DNA of 36,047 bases from Chromatiales bacterium 21-64-14 (GCA_002255365.1 NCBI01000024.1:1-36047); one strand, 5' to 3'; counted from the stretch's first letter, positions 15,225 to 23,968 are shown. A program made the numbers and translations. Notes: a model not told the origin generated them from the sequence alone.

Positions 15225-17947
15225 CGCGGAGTCTCCGCGGGTGGCAATTCGAGCCAGAAACGACTGCCGCCACCGGCTGAGGGCTCAAGCCCCGCACTTC
15301 CGCCCAGGCGCTGCATTCCTTTGCGCACGATGGCGAGCCCAATACCGGATCCGGGATAGGCTTCGCTGCCGTGCAAACGTTCGCACAATCCGAAGATCTG
15401 CTCATAGTGTCGCGGGTGAATCCCGATACCATTGTCCTCGACCCATAGGCGGACCGCTTCTGAGCGCCGCTCCGTGTAGAGTCGAATTCGTGGCGGGACG
15501 CCAGGAGGCACGAACTTGAGGGCGTTGGTCAGGAGATTGAGGAGTGCCTGGCGGACCGTGTAGCGGTGCCCGTGGACCGACAGCAGGGGGTGTTCCACTT
15601 CGACCCGTGCGCCTAGGCCCTCGATCTCGCGCGCCAATTCCTCCTGTATCTCCTTGATCATGCGTTCCAGATCCACCGGTTCGTGCCGGATCTCGCCGCG
15701 CCCGACCCGGGTATAGGTGAGCAGATCCTGGATCAGGCCGTCCATGCGGGACGCCGCGGCGACAATGCGTCGCGCGTACTCGCGGGCGGTATCGTCCAGT
15801 TGTTCCGCGTAGTCCTCCATGATGGCATTTGCGAACCCGTGCATGGCACGCAGTGGTGCGCGCAAATCGTGGGAGATGGAGTAGGCAAAACTCTGCAGCT
15901 CGCTGTTGGTTTCCTCCAACTGTGCCGTGCGGGTCGCTACCCGGTCTTCCAATTCGGCGGCGTGGTGTCGAATTTCCTGCGTCAAACGTGCCTGGTGCAA
16001 GGCGATGGCGAGACGTGCGGAGACTTCGCGGGCGAGCTCGAGATGGTCATCGGAGAACGCCTTGGAATTCTGCGCGCTCAGATTGAGGGTGCCGATCAGG
16101 GCTCCATGGGCGAACAACGGAACCACGAGATGGAATAATAGGCCCCGTTCCTGAAAGCGCTCGAAAAACGCCGGGGGCGTCTGCTTATCGCCCTGGTCCG
16201 GTCCAAAGCGGAAGATCTGATCCGGCGTGGCGCGAGCAATTTCGCCATAGTGGTGCAACGGAAAGTGGGTGCCTGCGCTGACACTCATGGGGTACTCGGC
16301 ATCGCTGGCGATCACCTGACACCGGGAGCTGGCGTGGTCGATTTCAGTGATGCTGGCGCAAGTACCCGGGATCAGGCGGCGCACATGGCGCAGGGAGCTG
16401 CCCGCCATGTTTTCCCGTGAACGTAGGCCGAGTATGCCGCGGTCCAGATCCGTGAGGATCCGCAGCCTATCGGTGAGACGATGGAGGGCCTGTTCAGCGC
16501 GCACGCGTTCCGTCATATCCACCAGTGCCCCAATCACCGCGGGCCGGCCGTCGTAGTCGGTACGCACGCCGTGCACCTCCACGTCGATCGCTCGGCCGTC
16601 GGCCCGCAGGCAGCGCAGTGGGTAGGGCAATGCGAGGATTTCCCCGCGGAAACGCCGCGCGAGGTTGCGGCGCGCAAACTCCTGGTCTTCCGGAATCACC
16701 AGATCCTCCAGGCGTTTGATGGCTACCATCTCTTCAGGACGGTAACCGAAGATCTTGGCCATGCCCGGGTTGACGTACACCAAGCAGTTCTCCTGGATGA
16801 TGTATATGCCTACCAGGGACTGTTCCACGAGTGCGCGGAACTTGTGCTCGTGGGCCCGCAATTCTGCTTGCGCCTGTTTTTGCGCGGTGATGTCGCGCAC
16901 GACGGCCAGCACTTGCGGTTCCCCCGGTTCCGCGCCATGCGTATCCGCGAGCCGCCGCAGGCGGATCTCCACCGGAAACTCCTGTCCATCGCGCTGTTTC
17001 GCGACCCACTCGAAGTCCAGGTCTTCCCCCGCCACGACCCGGCCGATGCGTTTGACGGCCTCGGCCAGGGTGCACCCGGCCCCCATCAACTCGTGGAGTC
17101 CGGTGTCCAGCATCTCCTCCCGGGAGTAGCCGTAGCGGCGCTGCGCGTTGCTATTGACGTCGAGGAGCCGCCCGTCCGGCCGGTGCAGGAATATCATGTC
17201 AGGCGATGCGTCGTAGAGGGCCTGGAGGTGCCGTAGTGCCTCCTGGAGCCGCTGTTCCGCACGCCTGCGCCCGGTGATGTCGTAAACGGCGCCGAATAGC
17301 CCCCTTACCACGCCGTTAGAATCGATATCTGGATTATAGGTCACCAGGACGTAGCGCGCGGCCTCGCCGGTCCCGGCCAGCTCGGTTTCGAAGCCAGCTG
17401 CGTTGCCGGCCATGGCCCGTTCGATATAGGGCTGGACCTGGCGATAGGCCGTGTCGCCCAGGACCGCACGCAGAGGGGCTCCGAGGGGCTCTGACGTGTG
17501 GATCCCGTGATGTTCCCGGAACGCGCGGTTGACGAAACGGATGCGCTGGTCGCGGTCCAGGTAGAACGCCTCGACGGGCAGCACGTCCAACCATCGTTGG
17601 ATCGGGGCCTGCACGGGGTCGTCCACCGAGGCGCTCAGTAGCAGGGTACCGCCGATATAGGTGCCCCAGGGGTCGTGTATGGGTTGGAATCGGGCACTGA
17701 ATGTCTGCGCTGTACCGTTTATTCCGCACAGTTCCAGCGTCTGGTGGGTGGCCTGTAACGGGCTCGCCTCAGCGCGGACCGATAACAGCGCCTGAAGCGT
17801 GGCGGGTATTGGCGGGCACAGCACATCAGCGAGGAATCGACCCGCCGCCGCGCCGGTATTCGTGCCCACCAACTCCGTGGTAGCTCCGCCGATGAACAAC
17901 ACCCGGCCGTCGGCGTCGAAGGTAATCGCTGTGGTGTATGCGTCCAT
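15221..17947 (-). CDS. Multi-PAS/GAF sensor histidine kinase
   Basis: A 908-residue kinase from the ATG at 17947 (933 residues from a GTG at 18022). Domains from the ATG start: four PAS-like modules at about 3-105, 117-225, 237-357 and 365-485, each later one ending in a typical DIT-x-R/K or DMTER linker; GAF at about 500-655; HisKA at about 680-750 with H693 in SISHDLRAPLRAM; HATPase with NLLTNALKF, VEDNGIGI and GSGIGLAIVR. No membrane segment is seen, so it is a cytoplasmic sensor. The kinase half resembles phytochrome-like kinases, but the GAF domain shows no evident bilin Cys. The first 25 residues of the longer form are Arg/Pro-rich, and neither start has a good ribosome site; TATATAA at about 18045 (minus strand) could be a -10 element for the longer form. 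It overlaps the response-regulator gene. Confidence 0.88.
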   Translation of the reverse strand: MDAYTTAITFDADGRVLFIGGATTELVGTNTGAAAGRFLADVLCPPIPATLQALLSVRAEASPLQATHQTLELCGINGTAQTFSARFQPIHDPWGTYIGGTLLLSASVDDPVQAPIQRWLDVLPVEAFYLDRDQRIRFVNRAFREHHGIHTSEPLGAPLRAVLGDTAYRQVQPYIERAMAGNAAGFETELAGTGEAARYVLVTYNPDIDSNGVVRGLFGAVYDITGRRRAEQRLQEALRHLQALYDASPDMIFLHRPDGRLLDVNSNAQRRYGYSREEMLDTGLHELMGAGCTLAEAVKRIGRVVAGEDLDFEWVAKQRDGQEFPVEIRLRRLADTHGAEPGEPQVLAVVRDITAQKQAQAELRAHEHKFRALVEQSLVGIYIIQENCLVYVNPGMAKIFGYRPEEMVAIKRLEDLVIPEDQEFARRNLARRFRGEILALPYPLRCLRADGRAIDVEVHGVRTDYDGRPAVIGALVDMTERVRAEQALHRLTDRLRILTDLDRGILGLRSRENMAGSSLRHVRRLIPGTCASITEIDHASSRCQVIASDAEYPMSVSAGTHFPLHHYGEIARATPDQIFRFGPDQGDKQTPPAFFERFQERGLLFHLVVPLFAHGALIGTLNLSAQNSKAFSDDHLELAREVSARLAIALHQARLTQEIRHHAAELEDRVATRTAQLEETNSELQSFAYSISHDLRAPLRAMHGFANAIMEDYAEQLDDTAREYARRIVAAASRMDGLIQDLLTYTRVGRGEIRHEPVDLERMIKEIQEELAREIEGLGARVEVEHPLLSVHGHRYTVRQALLNLLTNALKFVPPGVPPRIRLYTERRSEAVRLWVEDNGIGIHPRHYEQIFGLCERLHGSEAYPGSGIGLAIVRKGMQRLGGSAGLEPSAGGGSRFWLELPPAETPR

Positions 17948-18126
17948 GTCTGCCCGGGTGCGTTCCTTGACCGGGGATGGGAGGTCCCGGCGCGACGTCG
18001 GGGTTCGCCGGCCAGGGGGCACTCGCGCTTACGACGAATGCCTGTTATATACGCCCGCGCCGGCGTTGGCACCGGCGTGCGACCGTTCTGACGGGCGTGT
18101 CCGCCGGCAGTCGATCCGCCGGCGTG

Positions 18127-18996
18127 TTATCGCCAGCCCATGGGGAACCCCATATGGGCCAGCATCCGCACCGTAGGCCCCAAGGTCTCGTCCACGAAGC
18201 GGATCCGGGCGGGGTTGTGCCGCGCCAGATGTGCCCACTGGGTTCCTGGCGTGAGTCCCGCCGCCTCGTAGGTCTGCGGCGCTGGAAAATAGAAGACGTC
18301 CACGAACTGTCTCAGTGCAGCGCGCAGCAGCGGACGCAGCGCGGCGCGCCGCCAGGACGCCAGCTTCGGCAGCCGCTGGGACAGCAGATCCCGCACGTGG
18401 GCGATATGCCGGGCCTCGTCGATGATGTGCAACGTGACCATGTCGTAGATCGTTGCGCAGATCTCCTCACGGTGCATGCGCAGGTGCCGGTTCATGCGAT
18501 CCGGTAGTTCCTCGCCGATCAGTACCGCGATCCAGAACGGCACGGAGTGGAACGGTGCCCGGTGTCCCAGCAGATTGATCAGGCTGGGCCGGTGCATGCG
18601 GGTAGCCGGTACGGGCAGGGCGCTGCGCCTCATCAACTCCAGGAACATTAGGCTGTGGCCGGCTTCTTCACGCAGTTCGTGGAGGCGGTAGATGTGGCGT
18701 GGAAGGTCCGGATCGGGTCGGCGCAGGGAGCGACCCAGACGTTCCATGAAGATGCCCTCGAGCCACAATCCGGCCTGCAGAAAATGGATGTACTCGAACT
18801 GGGAAAGCCTGCGCCGCTGCGCGGCGGGTAGTTGCCGGTATTCGGTAGTTCCATGCAGGGAGACGGCAGACTCCGGCAGCCAGTATTCGTCCAGACTCAG
18901 CGCGTCCCATCCGACCCGGACCAAGGGGTCCTGGTAGGGGGTGCTGTTTCGGTTCAGCTGCTCGTGCAGCTGAGAGGTGGAGTTGACACTGGACAT
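18127..18996 (-). CDS. AurF-family di-iron oxygenase-like protein
   Basis: A 289-residue protein of the ferritin-like di-iron family typified by the N-oxygenase AurF. A full set of seven candidate iron ligands is visible with AurF-like spacing: E80, E111 and H114 (in REEAGHSLMFLE), E163, H190, E194 and H197 (in LHIIDEARHIAHV). Members use O2 to oxygenate aryl-amines or other substrates, or have unknown jobs in proteobacteria. The gene is not in a visible biosynthetic operon. Its neighbour on the same strand is the kinase gene about 180 bp downstream, and it is divergent from the metallophosphoesterase. The start at 18996 lacks a strong ribosome site. The family assignment is firm; the substrate is unknown. 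Confidence 0.85.
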   Translation of the reverse strand: MSSVNSTSQLHEQLNRNSTPYQDPLVRVGWDALSLDEYWLPESAVSLHGTTEYRQLPAAQRRRLSQFEYIHFLQAGLWLEGIFMERLGRSLRRPDPDLPRHIYRLHELREEAGHSLMFLELMRRSALPVPATRMHRPSLINLLGHRAPFHSVPFWIAVLIGEELPDRMNRHLRMHREEICATIYDMVTLHIIDEARHIAHVRDLLSQRLPKLASWRRAALRPLLRAALRQFVDVFYFPAPQTYEAAGLTPGTQWAHLARHNPARIRFVDETLGPTVRMLAHMGFPMGWR

Positions 18997-19153
18997 GGGG
19001 CTGTAACGCCGCGTCCGGCGGGTTCCGCCAGGGATACGGTAAGTTTAGCGGATGGCGGTGCCGATTGCATCCGCCGGCGCCACTCGCAGACGTTGGCTCA
19101 GCCCGGTATCATGGGCCCGCGTTACGGATCTCTACGCACGGAAGTCGTTGATC

Positions 19154-19879
19154 ATGCGTTTGCTTGTGTTGTCTGATCTGCATCTGGAGCATACCGCCCT
19201 GGCCCCGCCTGCCGGCGCGGCCGATCTGCTGGTCGCGGCGGGCGACATTGGGCACGGCCGGGAGGGCCTCGACTGGCTGCAGTCCCTGGAGCGCCCGGTG
19301 CTCTACGTGGCGGGTAATCACGAATATTGGGGCCAGGACCTCGCCGAGGCCCCCGAGCGCCTGCGCCGCGCCGCCGCGGGCAGCGCCGTGCGGGTTCTGG
19401 AACAGGAGACGGCGGTGGTGGGTGGTGTGCGGTTTCTGGGCTGTACCCTGTGGGGCGACTACGCGGACGGGGATCCCCGGGTCATGGAGGCCGTCCACCA
19501 AGCGATGAACGATTTTCAGCAGATCCACAGGGACGGGGTCCCGCTTACGCCTGACGATCTACTGGAGGCCCACCGCGGCGCCCGTGAGTGGATCGCCCGG
19601 ACCTTGGCGGAACCCTTCGATGGCCCGACGGTAGTGGTGACCCACCACGCGCCGTCGTTCCGCAGTTGGACCGGGCGTGCCGACAGTCCCTACCGCCACG
19701 CCTGCTGCGCGGATCTGGAGGAGGTGATGGCGCGCCAGCCCATTGCCCTGTGGATACACGGGCATCTGCACCACGCCTTCGACTACCCTTGTCGCGGGGT
19801 GCGGGTGCTATGCAATCCGCGCGGCTACGCTAATGATCCGGCGCGTGGCTTCCGCCCGGAGCATACCGTATCAGTTTGA
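19154..19879 (+). CDS. Calcineurin-like metallophosphoesterase
   Basis: A 241-residue cytoplasmic hydrolase with two metal ions. Its motifs in order are LSDLHLE (D8, H10), VAAGDIG (D31), VAGNHEYW (N55, H56), VVTHHAPS and WIHGHLHHAFDY. The complete set predicts activity on a phosphomono- or diester; the subfamily includes proteins of unknown substrate often called YkuE/ser-thr phosphatase-like. The frame is open upstream to an ATG at 19052, but ATG 19154 has GGAAG (19140-19144) 9 nt upstream and begins exactly at the first beta strand, so it is chosen. The DUF1820 gene follows 49 bp later on the same strand. No signal peptide or membrane segment is present. Confidence 0.88.
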   Translation: MRLLVLSDLHLEHTALAPPAGAADLLVAAGDIGHGREGLDWLQSLERPVLYVAGNHEYWGQDLAEAPERLRRAAAGSAVRVLEQETAVVGGVRFLGCTLWGDYADGDPRVMEAVHQAMNDFQQIHRDGVPLTPDDLLEAHRGAREWIARTLAEPFDGPTVVVTHHAPSFRSWTGRADSPYRHACCADLEEVMARQPIALWIHGHLHHAFDYPCRGVRVLCNPRGYANDPARGFRPEHTVSV

Positions 19880-19928
19880 GCCCCGCGCGGTGCGGGTATC
19901 CGGCTGTGGTATGCTGGAAGGCATGTAA

Positions 19929-20291
19929 ATGCAGTGGAACGGGGCCATGGCCAGCAAACGGATCTATCGGGTAGTTTTCCTGAATCAGGGCCGGGTCTAC
20001 GAGGTCTATGCCCGTGCGGTGTCGCAGGGCGGCCTGTATGGTTTCGTCGAGGTGTCCGACCTGATCTTTGGCGAGAAATCCTCCGTGGTGGTGGATCCCT
20101 CCGAGGAGCGGCTGCGGACCGAGTTCTCCGGGGTCAAGCGGTTCCATGTGCCGCTCCACGCCGTGGTACGGATCGACGAGGTGGAAAAGCAGGGCGCGTG
20201 CAAGATCAGCGAATGGCCTGGGAAAGGCGCAAGCGTGATGGCGTTTCCCATGGCAGCCTATCCCCCGGACAGCGAACCGAGCCGTTCCTGA
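19929..20291 (+). CDS. DUF1820 family protein
   Basis: A 120-residue small protein. The block KRIYRVVFLNQGRVYEVYAR, then GLYGFVEVSDLIFGE and VDPSEERL with FSGVKRFHVPLHAVVRIDEV, is the hallmark of DUF1820, a family restricted largely to gammaproteobacteria and of unknown function. The first ATG at 19929 has GGAAGG (19916-19921) 7 nt upstream; a second ATG at 19947 would drop six residues. The C-terminal 20 residues are Pro/Ser-rich and probably disordered. It is followed directly by the promoter of tRNA-Ser. Confidence 0.85.
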   Translation: MQWNGAMASKRIYRVVFLNQGRVYEVYARAVSQGGLYGFVEVSDLIFGEKSSVVVDPSEERLRTEFSGVKRFHVPLHAVVRIDEVEKQGACKISEWPGKGASVMAFPMAAYPPDSEPSRS

Positions 20292-20305
20292 CCCGTGCGG
20301 GTGCG

Positions 20306-20334
20306 TTGCAAGCCTGGGGTATCTGGGGTAGGCT
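20306..20334 (+). promoter_or_regulatory. Sigma-70 promoter of tRNA-Ser
   Basis: The -35 TTGCAA (20306-20311) and -10 TAGGCT (20329-20334) are separated by exactly 17 bp. The GC-rich stretch after the -10 (CGACCCGG) is a typical stringent-control discriminator. Transcription would begin near 20341, some 18 nt before the tRNA. Confidence 0.6.
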
Positions 20335-20358
20335 TCGACCCGGTCCGCGTATGTCTCC

Positions 20359-20448
<90 letters not shown>

Positions 20449-20543
20449 ATGGAAGGCGGCAGGGAACGGAAGTCCGGGTTCGAAGCCCTGGCGTGACCCG
20501 GCGGGCTTGCGACGCGGATTCCTGTGCCCTGCCCTGGTTCAAT

Positions 20544-20653
20544 GGTGGCCGTGCCGGTCCCCCCGCAGCGAACTGTTGTGAACCCCGTCAGGCCCGGAAG
20601 GGAGCAGCGGTAACAGCAGCTTCGGGTGCCGGGGTGTGGCTGGCACGACCGCC
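20544..20653 (+). ncRNA. ffs: 4.5S RNA of the signal recognition particle
   Basis: The SRP RNA signature GTCAGGCCCGGAAGGGAGCA (from 20587), continuing GCGG, contains the GGAA tetraloop and the asymmetric loop bound by Ffh. The flanks GGTGGCCGTGCC (from 20544) and GGCACGACCGCC (to 20653) pair to close a hairpin of about 110 nt, as in bacterial 4.5S RNAs. It works in co-translational targeting of membrane proteins. Its position between tRNA-Ser and dnaX is usual for gammaproteobacteria. A TTGCGA at 20507 may be part of its promoter. The ends are good to a few bases. Confidence 0.95.
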
Positions 20654-20702
20654 GCCCCACGCCGGTCGCGTGGATGTGACGCGGGTGAGTGTTGTAGATC
20701 TA

Positions 20703-20719
20703 CCCGGGTTCCGCCCGGG
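20703..20719 (+). terminator. GC-rich stem-loop between ffs and dnaX
   Basis: CCCGGG (20703-20708) pairs with CCCGGG (20714-20719) around TTCCG. No T-tract follows. It may end ffs transcripts or act in the dnaX leader, whose ATG is 21 bp further on. Confidence 0.3.
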
Positions 20720-20740
20720 GTCGAGTGTGGATCCCGACTG

Positions 20741-22309
20741 ATGAGCTACCAGGTACTGGCCCGCAAGTGGCGGCCGCGCACCTTTGCCGAGATGGTGGGG
20801 CAGGCGCACGTGGTGCGTGCCCTGGTAAACGCGCTCGATCACGACCGTCTGCACCACGCTTTCCTGTTTACCGGCACCCGGGGTGTCGGCAAGACCACTA
20901 TCGCGCGCATCCTGGCGCGCTCCCTGAATTGCGAACGGGGCGTAAGCTCCACGCCCTGTGGCGAGTGCGCGGCGTGCCGTGAGATCGACGAGGGCCGCTT
21001 CGTTGACCTGATCGAGGTGGACGCGGCCTCGCGCACCAAGGTGGAGGATACCCGGGAGTTGTTGGAGAACGTGCAGTACGCGCCAACCCGGGGCCGCTTC
21101 AAGGTGTACCTGGTGGACGAGGTGCACATGCTCTCCGCTCACAGCTTCAACGCCCTTCTCAAGACCCTGGAGGAACCCCCGCCCCATGTGAAATTCCTGC
21201 TCGCGACCACGGATCCTCAGCGCCTGCCGGTAACCATTCTGTCGCGGTGCCTGCAATTTCATCTCAAGCGTCTGCCGGTGTCCCTCATCGCCGAGCGTCT
21301 CTCGGCCATCCTGGAACAGGAAGGCGTGGACAGTGAGCTGGAGGCGGTGCAGCAGGTCGCCAGGGCGGCGGATGGCAGCATGCGCGACGCCCTGAGCATC
21401 CTGGACCAAGCCATCGCCCATGGTGGCGGAAGGCTGGGAGCGGAGGATCTGCGGGCGATGCTGGGGACCATCCCCGGGGAACGCCTGTTCGCACTCCTGG
21501 ATGCCTTGGCCGACGGGGATGGGGCGCGGCTGATGGGGCAGGTGGAGGAGCTGGCGGATCAGGCCGCGGATTTCGCCGGGGTGCTGGGGGACCTGACGGT
21601 CCTGTTCCACCGTCTGGCCCTCGCTCAGCGGGTCCCGGAGGCCCTGGACGAGAACGAAGGGGATCGGGAGGCTATCCTGCAGCGCGCCGCGCGACTCGCC
21701 CCGGAGGACCTCCAGCTCTATTACCAGATCGCCTTGCTGGGACGCCGTGACCTCCCCCTGGCGCCGGACCCGCGCAGCGGCTTTGAGATGGTCCTGTTGC
21801 GGATGCTGGCGTTTTGCCCGGCGCCGGCCGTGCCGGACGAAGGGGTGGCCAAGCCCGCCGGCGTGGGGGAGTCCCGTCCCACGGCCCCGCCCATGGGGTC
21901 CGGGTCCAGCCCCGCGCCATCGGTAGACCCGCAGGGTTGGGCGGCACTGGTACAGGAGGGCCTGGGTTTGGGCGGTCCGGCGCGGGAATTGGCGGCCAAC
22001 TGCAACCTGCTTGAGCGCGACGGGGAGACGGTGCAACTGCTCCTGGACGAATCCCGGGCCCACCTGCGTGCGCGTAGCACCGAGGAACGGCTTCAGCAGG
22101 CCCTATTGCGTCATTTCGGGGCATCGCTGCGGGTAGTGATGCGGGTGGGCAAGCCCGTGTCCGAGACCCCGGCTCAGCAATGGGCGCGGGAGGACGCCGC
22201 CCGCCATGCGGCAGCGGCCCGGGTGATTCACGAGGACGCTACTGTCCAGGCGCTGTGCGAAACGTTCGATGGCCACGTCCCCGCGGGGGCCATCCAGCCG
22301 GTGGATTAA
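20741..22309 (+). CDS. dnaX: DNA polymerase III subunit tau (clamp-loader ATPase)
   Basis: A 522-residue clamp-loader subunit that uses ATP to open the beta clamp and links polymerase cores in the replisome. The N-terminal AAA+ domain starts SYQVLARKWRPRTFAEMVGQ. Walker A is GTRGVGKT (45-52), the zinc-binding cysteines are C64, C73, C76 and C79, Walker B is LVDEVH (D126-E127) and the SRC arginine-finger motif is at 168-170. A collar domain follows to about residue 370, then a Pro/Gly-rich linker (about 375-415) and a C-terminal tau domain. I see no A-rich slippery heptamer in the linker region, so programmed frameshifting to a gamma form as in E. coli is not evident. The ATG at 20741 matches the family start. 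It is followed by ybaB and recR, as usual. Confidence 0.96.
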   Translation: MSYQVLARKWRPRTFAEMVGQAHVVRALVNALDHDRLHHAFLFTGTRGVGKTTIARILARSLNCERGVSSTPCGECAACREIDEGRFVDLIEVDAASRTKVEDTRELLENVQYAPTRGRFKVYLVDEVHMLSAHSFNALLKTLEEPPPHVKFLLATTDPQRLPVTILSRCLQFHLKRLPVSLIAERLSAILEQEGVDSELEAVQQVARAADGSMRDALSILDQAIAHGGGRLGAEDLRAMLGTIPGERLFALLDALADGDGARLMGQVEELADQAADFAGVLGDLTVLFHRLALAQRVPEALDENEGDREAILQRAARLAPEDLQLYYQIALLGRRDLPLAPDPRSGFEMVLLRMLAFCPAPAVPDEGVAKPAGVGESRPTAPPMGSGSSPAPSVDPQGWAALVQEGLGLGGPARELAANCNLLERDGETVQLLLDESRAHLRARSTEERLQQALLRHFGASLRVVMRVGKPVSETPAQQWAREDAARHAAAARVIHEDATVQALCETFDGHVPAGAIQPVD

Positions 22310-22425
22310 GCGCCTGTCCGGGTAATCTGGGGGGTGCGCGGGGGCGGGGGATTGGGAACCCGGATGCGCCTGTACACGGGCCGTCGGGGACTATTTCACG
22401 AGCGGGATCGTGACCAGGGATCGCT

Positions 22426-22455
22426 TTGATACTGCCGTACCATCCGTGCTGTAAT
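22426..22455 (+). promoter_or_regulatory. Candidate promoter for ybaB-recR
   Basis: TTGATA (22426-22431) and TGTAAT (22450-22455) are spaced by 18 bp, 53 bp before the ybaB start, in the 199-bp space after dnaX. Confidence 0.4.
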
Positions 22456-22508
22456 GAGCAGGCTAGGCGCAAACCCCTGCCGGTTTTTCAAGAAGGCGAG
22501 GAAGTTCG

Positions 22509-22832
22509 ATGAAAGGTGGGATTGGCAACCTGATGAAGCAGGCCCAGCGCTTGCAGGCGGACATGCAGAAGGCGCAGGAGGAACTCGGCTCCCTCGAGGT
22601 GACAGGGCAGGCGGGAGGCGGACTGGTGAGTGTGGTGATGACCGCGCGCCACGATGTGCGCCGGGTGCGTGTGGACGCCAGTCTGTGCGGGGAGGACCGG
22701 GACATGCTGGAAGATCTGGTGGCCGCGGCGGTGAACGACGCGGTCCAGAAGGTCGAGAAACTGGTCCAGGAGCGCTACTCTGGCCTGACCGCTGGGCTCG
22801 GGCTCCCGCCGGGGATGAAGTTGCCGTTCTGA
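22509..22832 (+). CDS. ybaB: YbaB/EbfC nucleoid-associated protein
   Basis: A 107-residue DNA-binding protein that dimerises into a tweezer-like shape and coats DNA. The N-terminal helix ([20 protein letters not shown]), the Gly-rich turn [21 protein letters not shown] and the C-terminal helix with the Pro-rich tail [12 protein letters not shown] are standard for the family, and the length is usual. GAGGAAG lies 4 nt upstream of the ATG. It is coupled closely to recR, whose start is 10 bp after this stop, in the conserved dnaX-ybaB-recR order. Confidence 0.95.
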   Translation: MKGGIGNLMKQAQRLQADMQKAQEELGSLEVTGQAGGGLVSVVMTARHDVRRVRVDASLCGEDRDMLEDLVAAAVNDAVQKVEKLVQERYSGLTAGLGLPPGMKLPF

Positions 22833-22842
22833 ATCGGACCCC

Positions 22843-23439
22843 ATGCCCCATCTGCCCATCGTCAATCGCCTGATCGAGGCGCTGCGTTGCCTGCCGGGCG
22901 TGGGTCCGAAGTCCGCGCAGCGCATGGCCTATCACCTGCTTGAGCGGAACCGGGACGGGGCACGGCGTCTGGCGCAGGCGCTGGCGGAGGCTACCGAAGC
23001 GGTGTGTCGCTGCGGCCTGTGCCGTTCCCTGAGCGAAGGGGAGATCTGCGAGGTCTGCGCCAGCCCGCGCCGGGATCGCTCCCTGTTGTGTATCGTGGAA
23101 ACTCCGGCCGACACCCAGGCCATCGAGCAGGCCACCGGTTACCGGGGCCTGTATTTCGTCCTGATGGGCCACCTCTCACCCTTGGACGGTGTGGGCCCCA
23201 CGGAACTGGGGCTGGACCGCCTCGCCCAGCGCCTTGCGGAGGGGGAAGTTCGGGAACTGATCCTGGCGACCAACTTCACCGCGGAAGGGGAGGCTACCGC
23301 CCAATACGTGAGTACCTTGGCACGGGACTGCAGGGTGCGGGTGACCCGCATCGCCCAAGGGGTACCGGTGGGGGGGGAGCTGGAATACGTGGACGGCGAT
23401 ACCCTTTCGCACGCGTTCCGGGGGCGGCGGGACTGTTAG
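22843..23439 (+). CDS. recR: Recombination mediator protein RecR
   Basis: A 198-residue RecFOR pathway protein that helps load RecA on gapped DNA. It has the N-terminal helix-hairpin-helix ([19 protein letters not shown]), a four-cysteine zinc finger at C57, C60, C69 and C72, a Toprim domain beginning [15 protein letters not shown], and the C-terminal [20 protein letters not shown] block. All key features and the length match the family. Confidence 0.97.
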   Translation: MPHLPIVNRLIEALRCLPGVGPKSAQRMAYHLLERNRDGARRLAQALAEATEAVCRCGLCRSLSEGEICEVCASPRRDRSLLCIVETPADTQAIEQATGYRGLYFVLMGHLSPLDGVGPTELGLDRLAQRLAEGEVRELILATNFTAEGEATAQYVSTLARDCRVRVTRIAQGVPVGGELEYVDGDTLSHAFRGRRDC

Positions 23440-23595
23440 TGCCCCGGGTCCATCCGGCCCCGTTCGCCGGGGTTCCCCCATTCCACGATCCGGCGATTAT
23501 ACTGAAAGCAGAGGAGGTGGCCGCCGCTAACCTCCCGCAGCCGGAATCGGCTCCCTGCGGGTTGCCTTCCAGCACCGGCCGGGGTCCGAGGGGAT

Positions 23596-23599
23596 GGAG
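23596..23599 (+). promoter_or_regulatory. Shine-Dalgarno GGAG deciding the start of the orphan gene
   Basis: GGAG stands 6 nt before ATG 23606, whereas the earlier in-frame ATG at 23594 has no spaced ribosome site. Confidence 0.4.
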
Positions 23600-23605
23600 A
23601 CGAGC

Positions 23606-23959
23606 ATGGAGATCGGCAGGGTCCCCGCATGGGTGCCCGGGCAGTCGCCGCCGGGGGTTCGAACCGGGGTGGCGTCGCGTGCGTCTGGCGCATCCTCAGC
23701 GCCCCCCCAGTCGGTGGCTCGACGTGGGACCGGTGTGCCGGTGGAGCGGGTGGTGCAGGGGGAGGTCCTCCAGCGGGACCCCAACCCGGCGGTGTTCCTG
23801 CGTAATGTGCGGGCGTCCGCGGATCTGGGCCAGACCCTGGGACCCGGCGCGGGTCGCGCGTCGGAGTCCGGTACGCGGGGGGGTATTGCCGCCTATCAGG
23901 ACCATCAGCATCTGGCCGATCCGCAGTACCGGGCCAGCGGTATCGATTATTATGCGTAG
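23606..23959 (+). CDS. Small uncharacterised protein between recR and the HIT gene
   Basis: A 117-residue protein I do not recognise. The first half is rich in Ala, Gly, Pro, Ser and Val and looks disordered. The second half contains VPVERVVQGEVLQR, then NPAVFLRNVRAS, AYQDHQHL and ends in GIDYYA. The more ordered second half and the aromatic C-terminal tip suggest a short interaction motif. No signal peptide or membrane helix is present. GGAG at 6 nt supports this start. A TATACT (23498-23503) with AGGAGG shortly after lies in the space behind recR and could belong to its promoter, although the -35 is poor. A 292-codon frame on the other strand covers the same bases, so coding on this strand is likely but not proven. 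Confidence 0.5.
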   Translation: MEIGRVPAWVPGQSPPGVRTGVASRASGASSAPPQSVARRGTGVPVERVVQGEVLQRDPNPAVFLRNVRASADLGQTLGPGAGRASESGTRGGIAAYQDHQHLADPQYRASGIDYYA

Positions 23960-23968
23960 GGTGTAATC

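Noticed and set aside
20588..22063. Open frame of 491 codons on the minus strand
   Set aside because: Lies opposite dnaX, which has all family motifs; the antisense product is His/Gln/Arg-rich with no domain. A GC-rich shadow.
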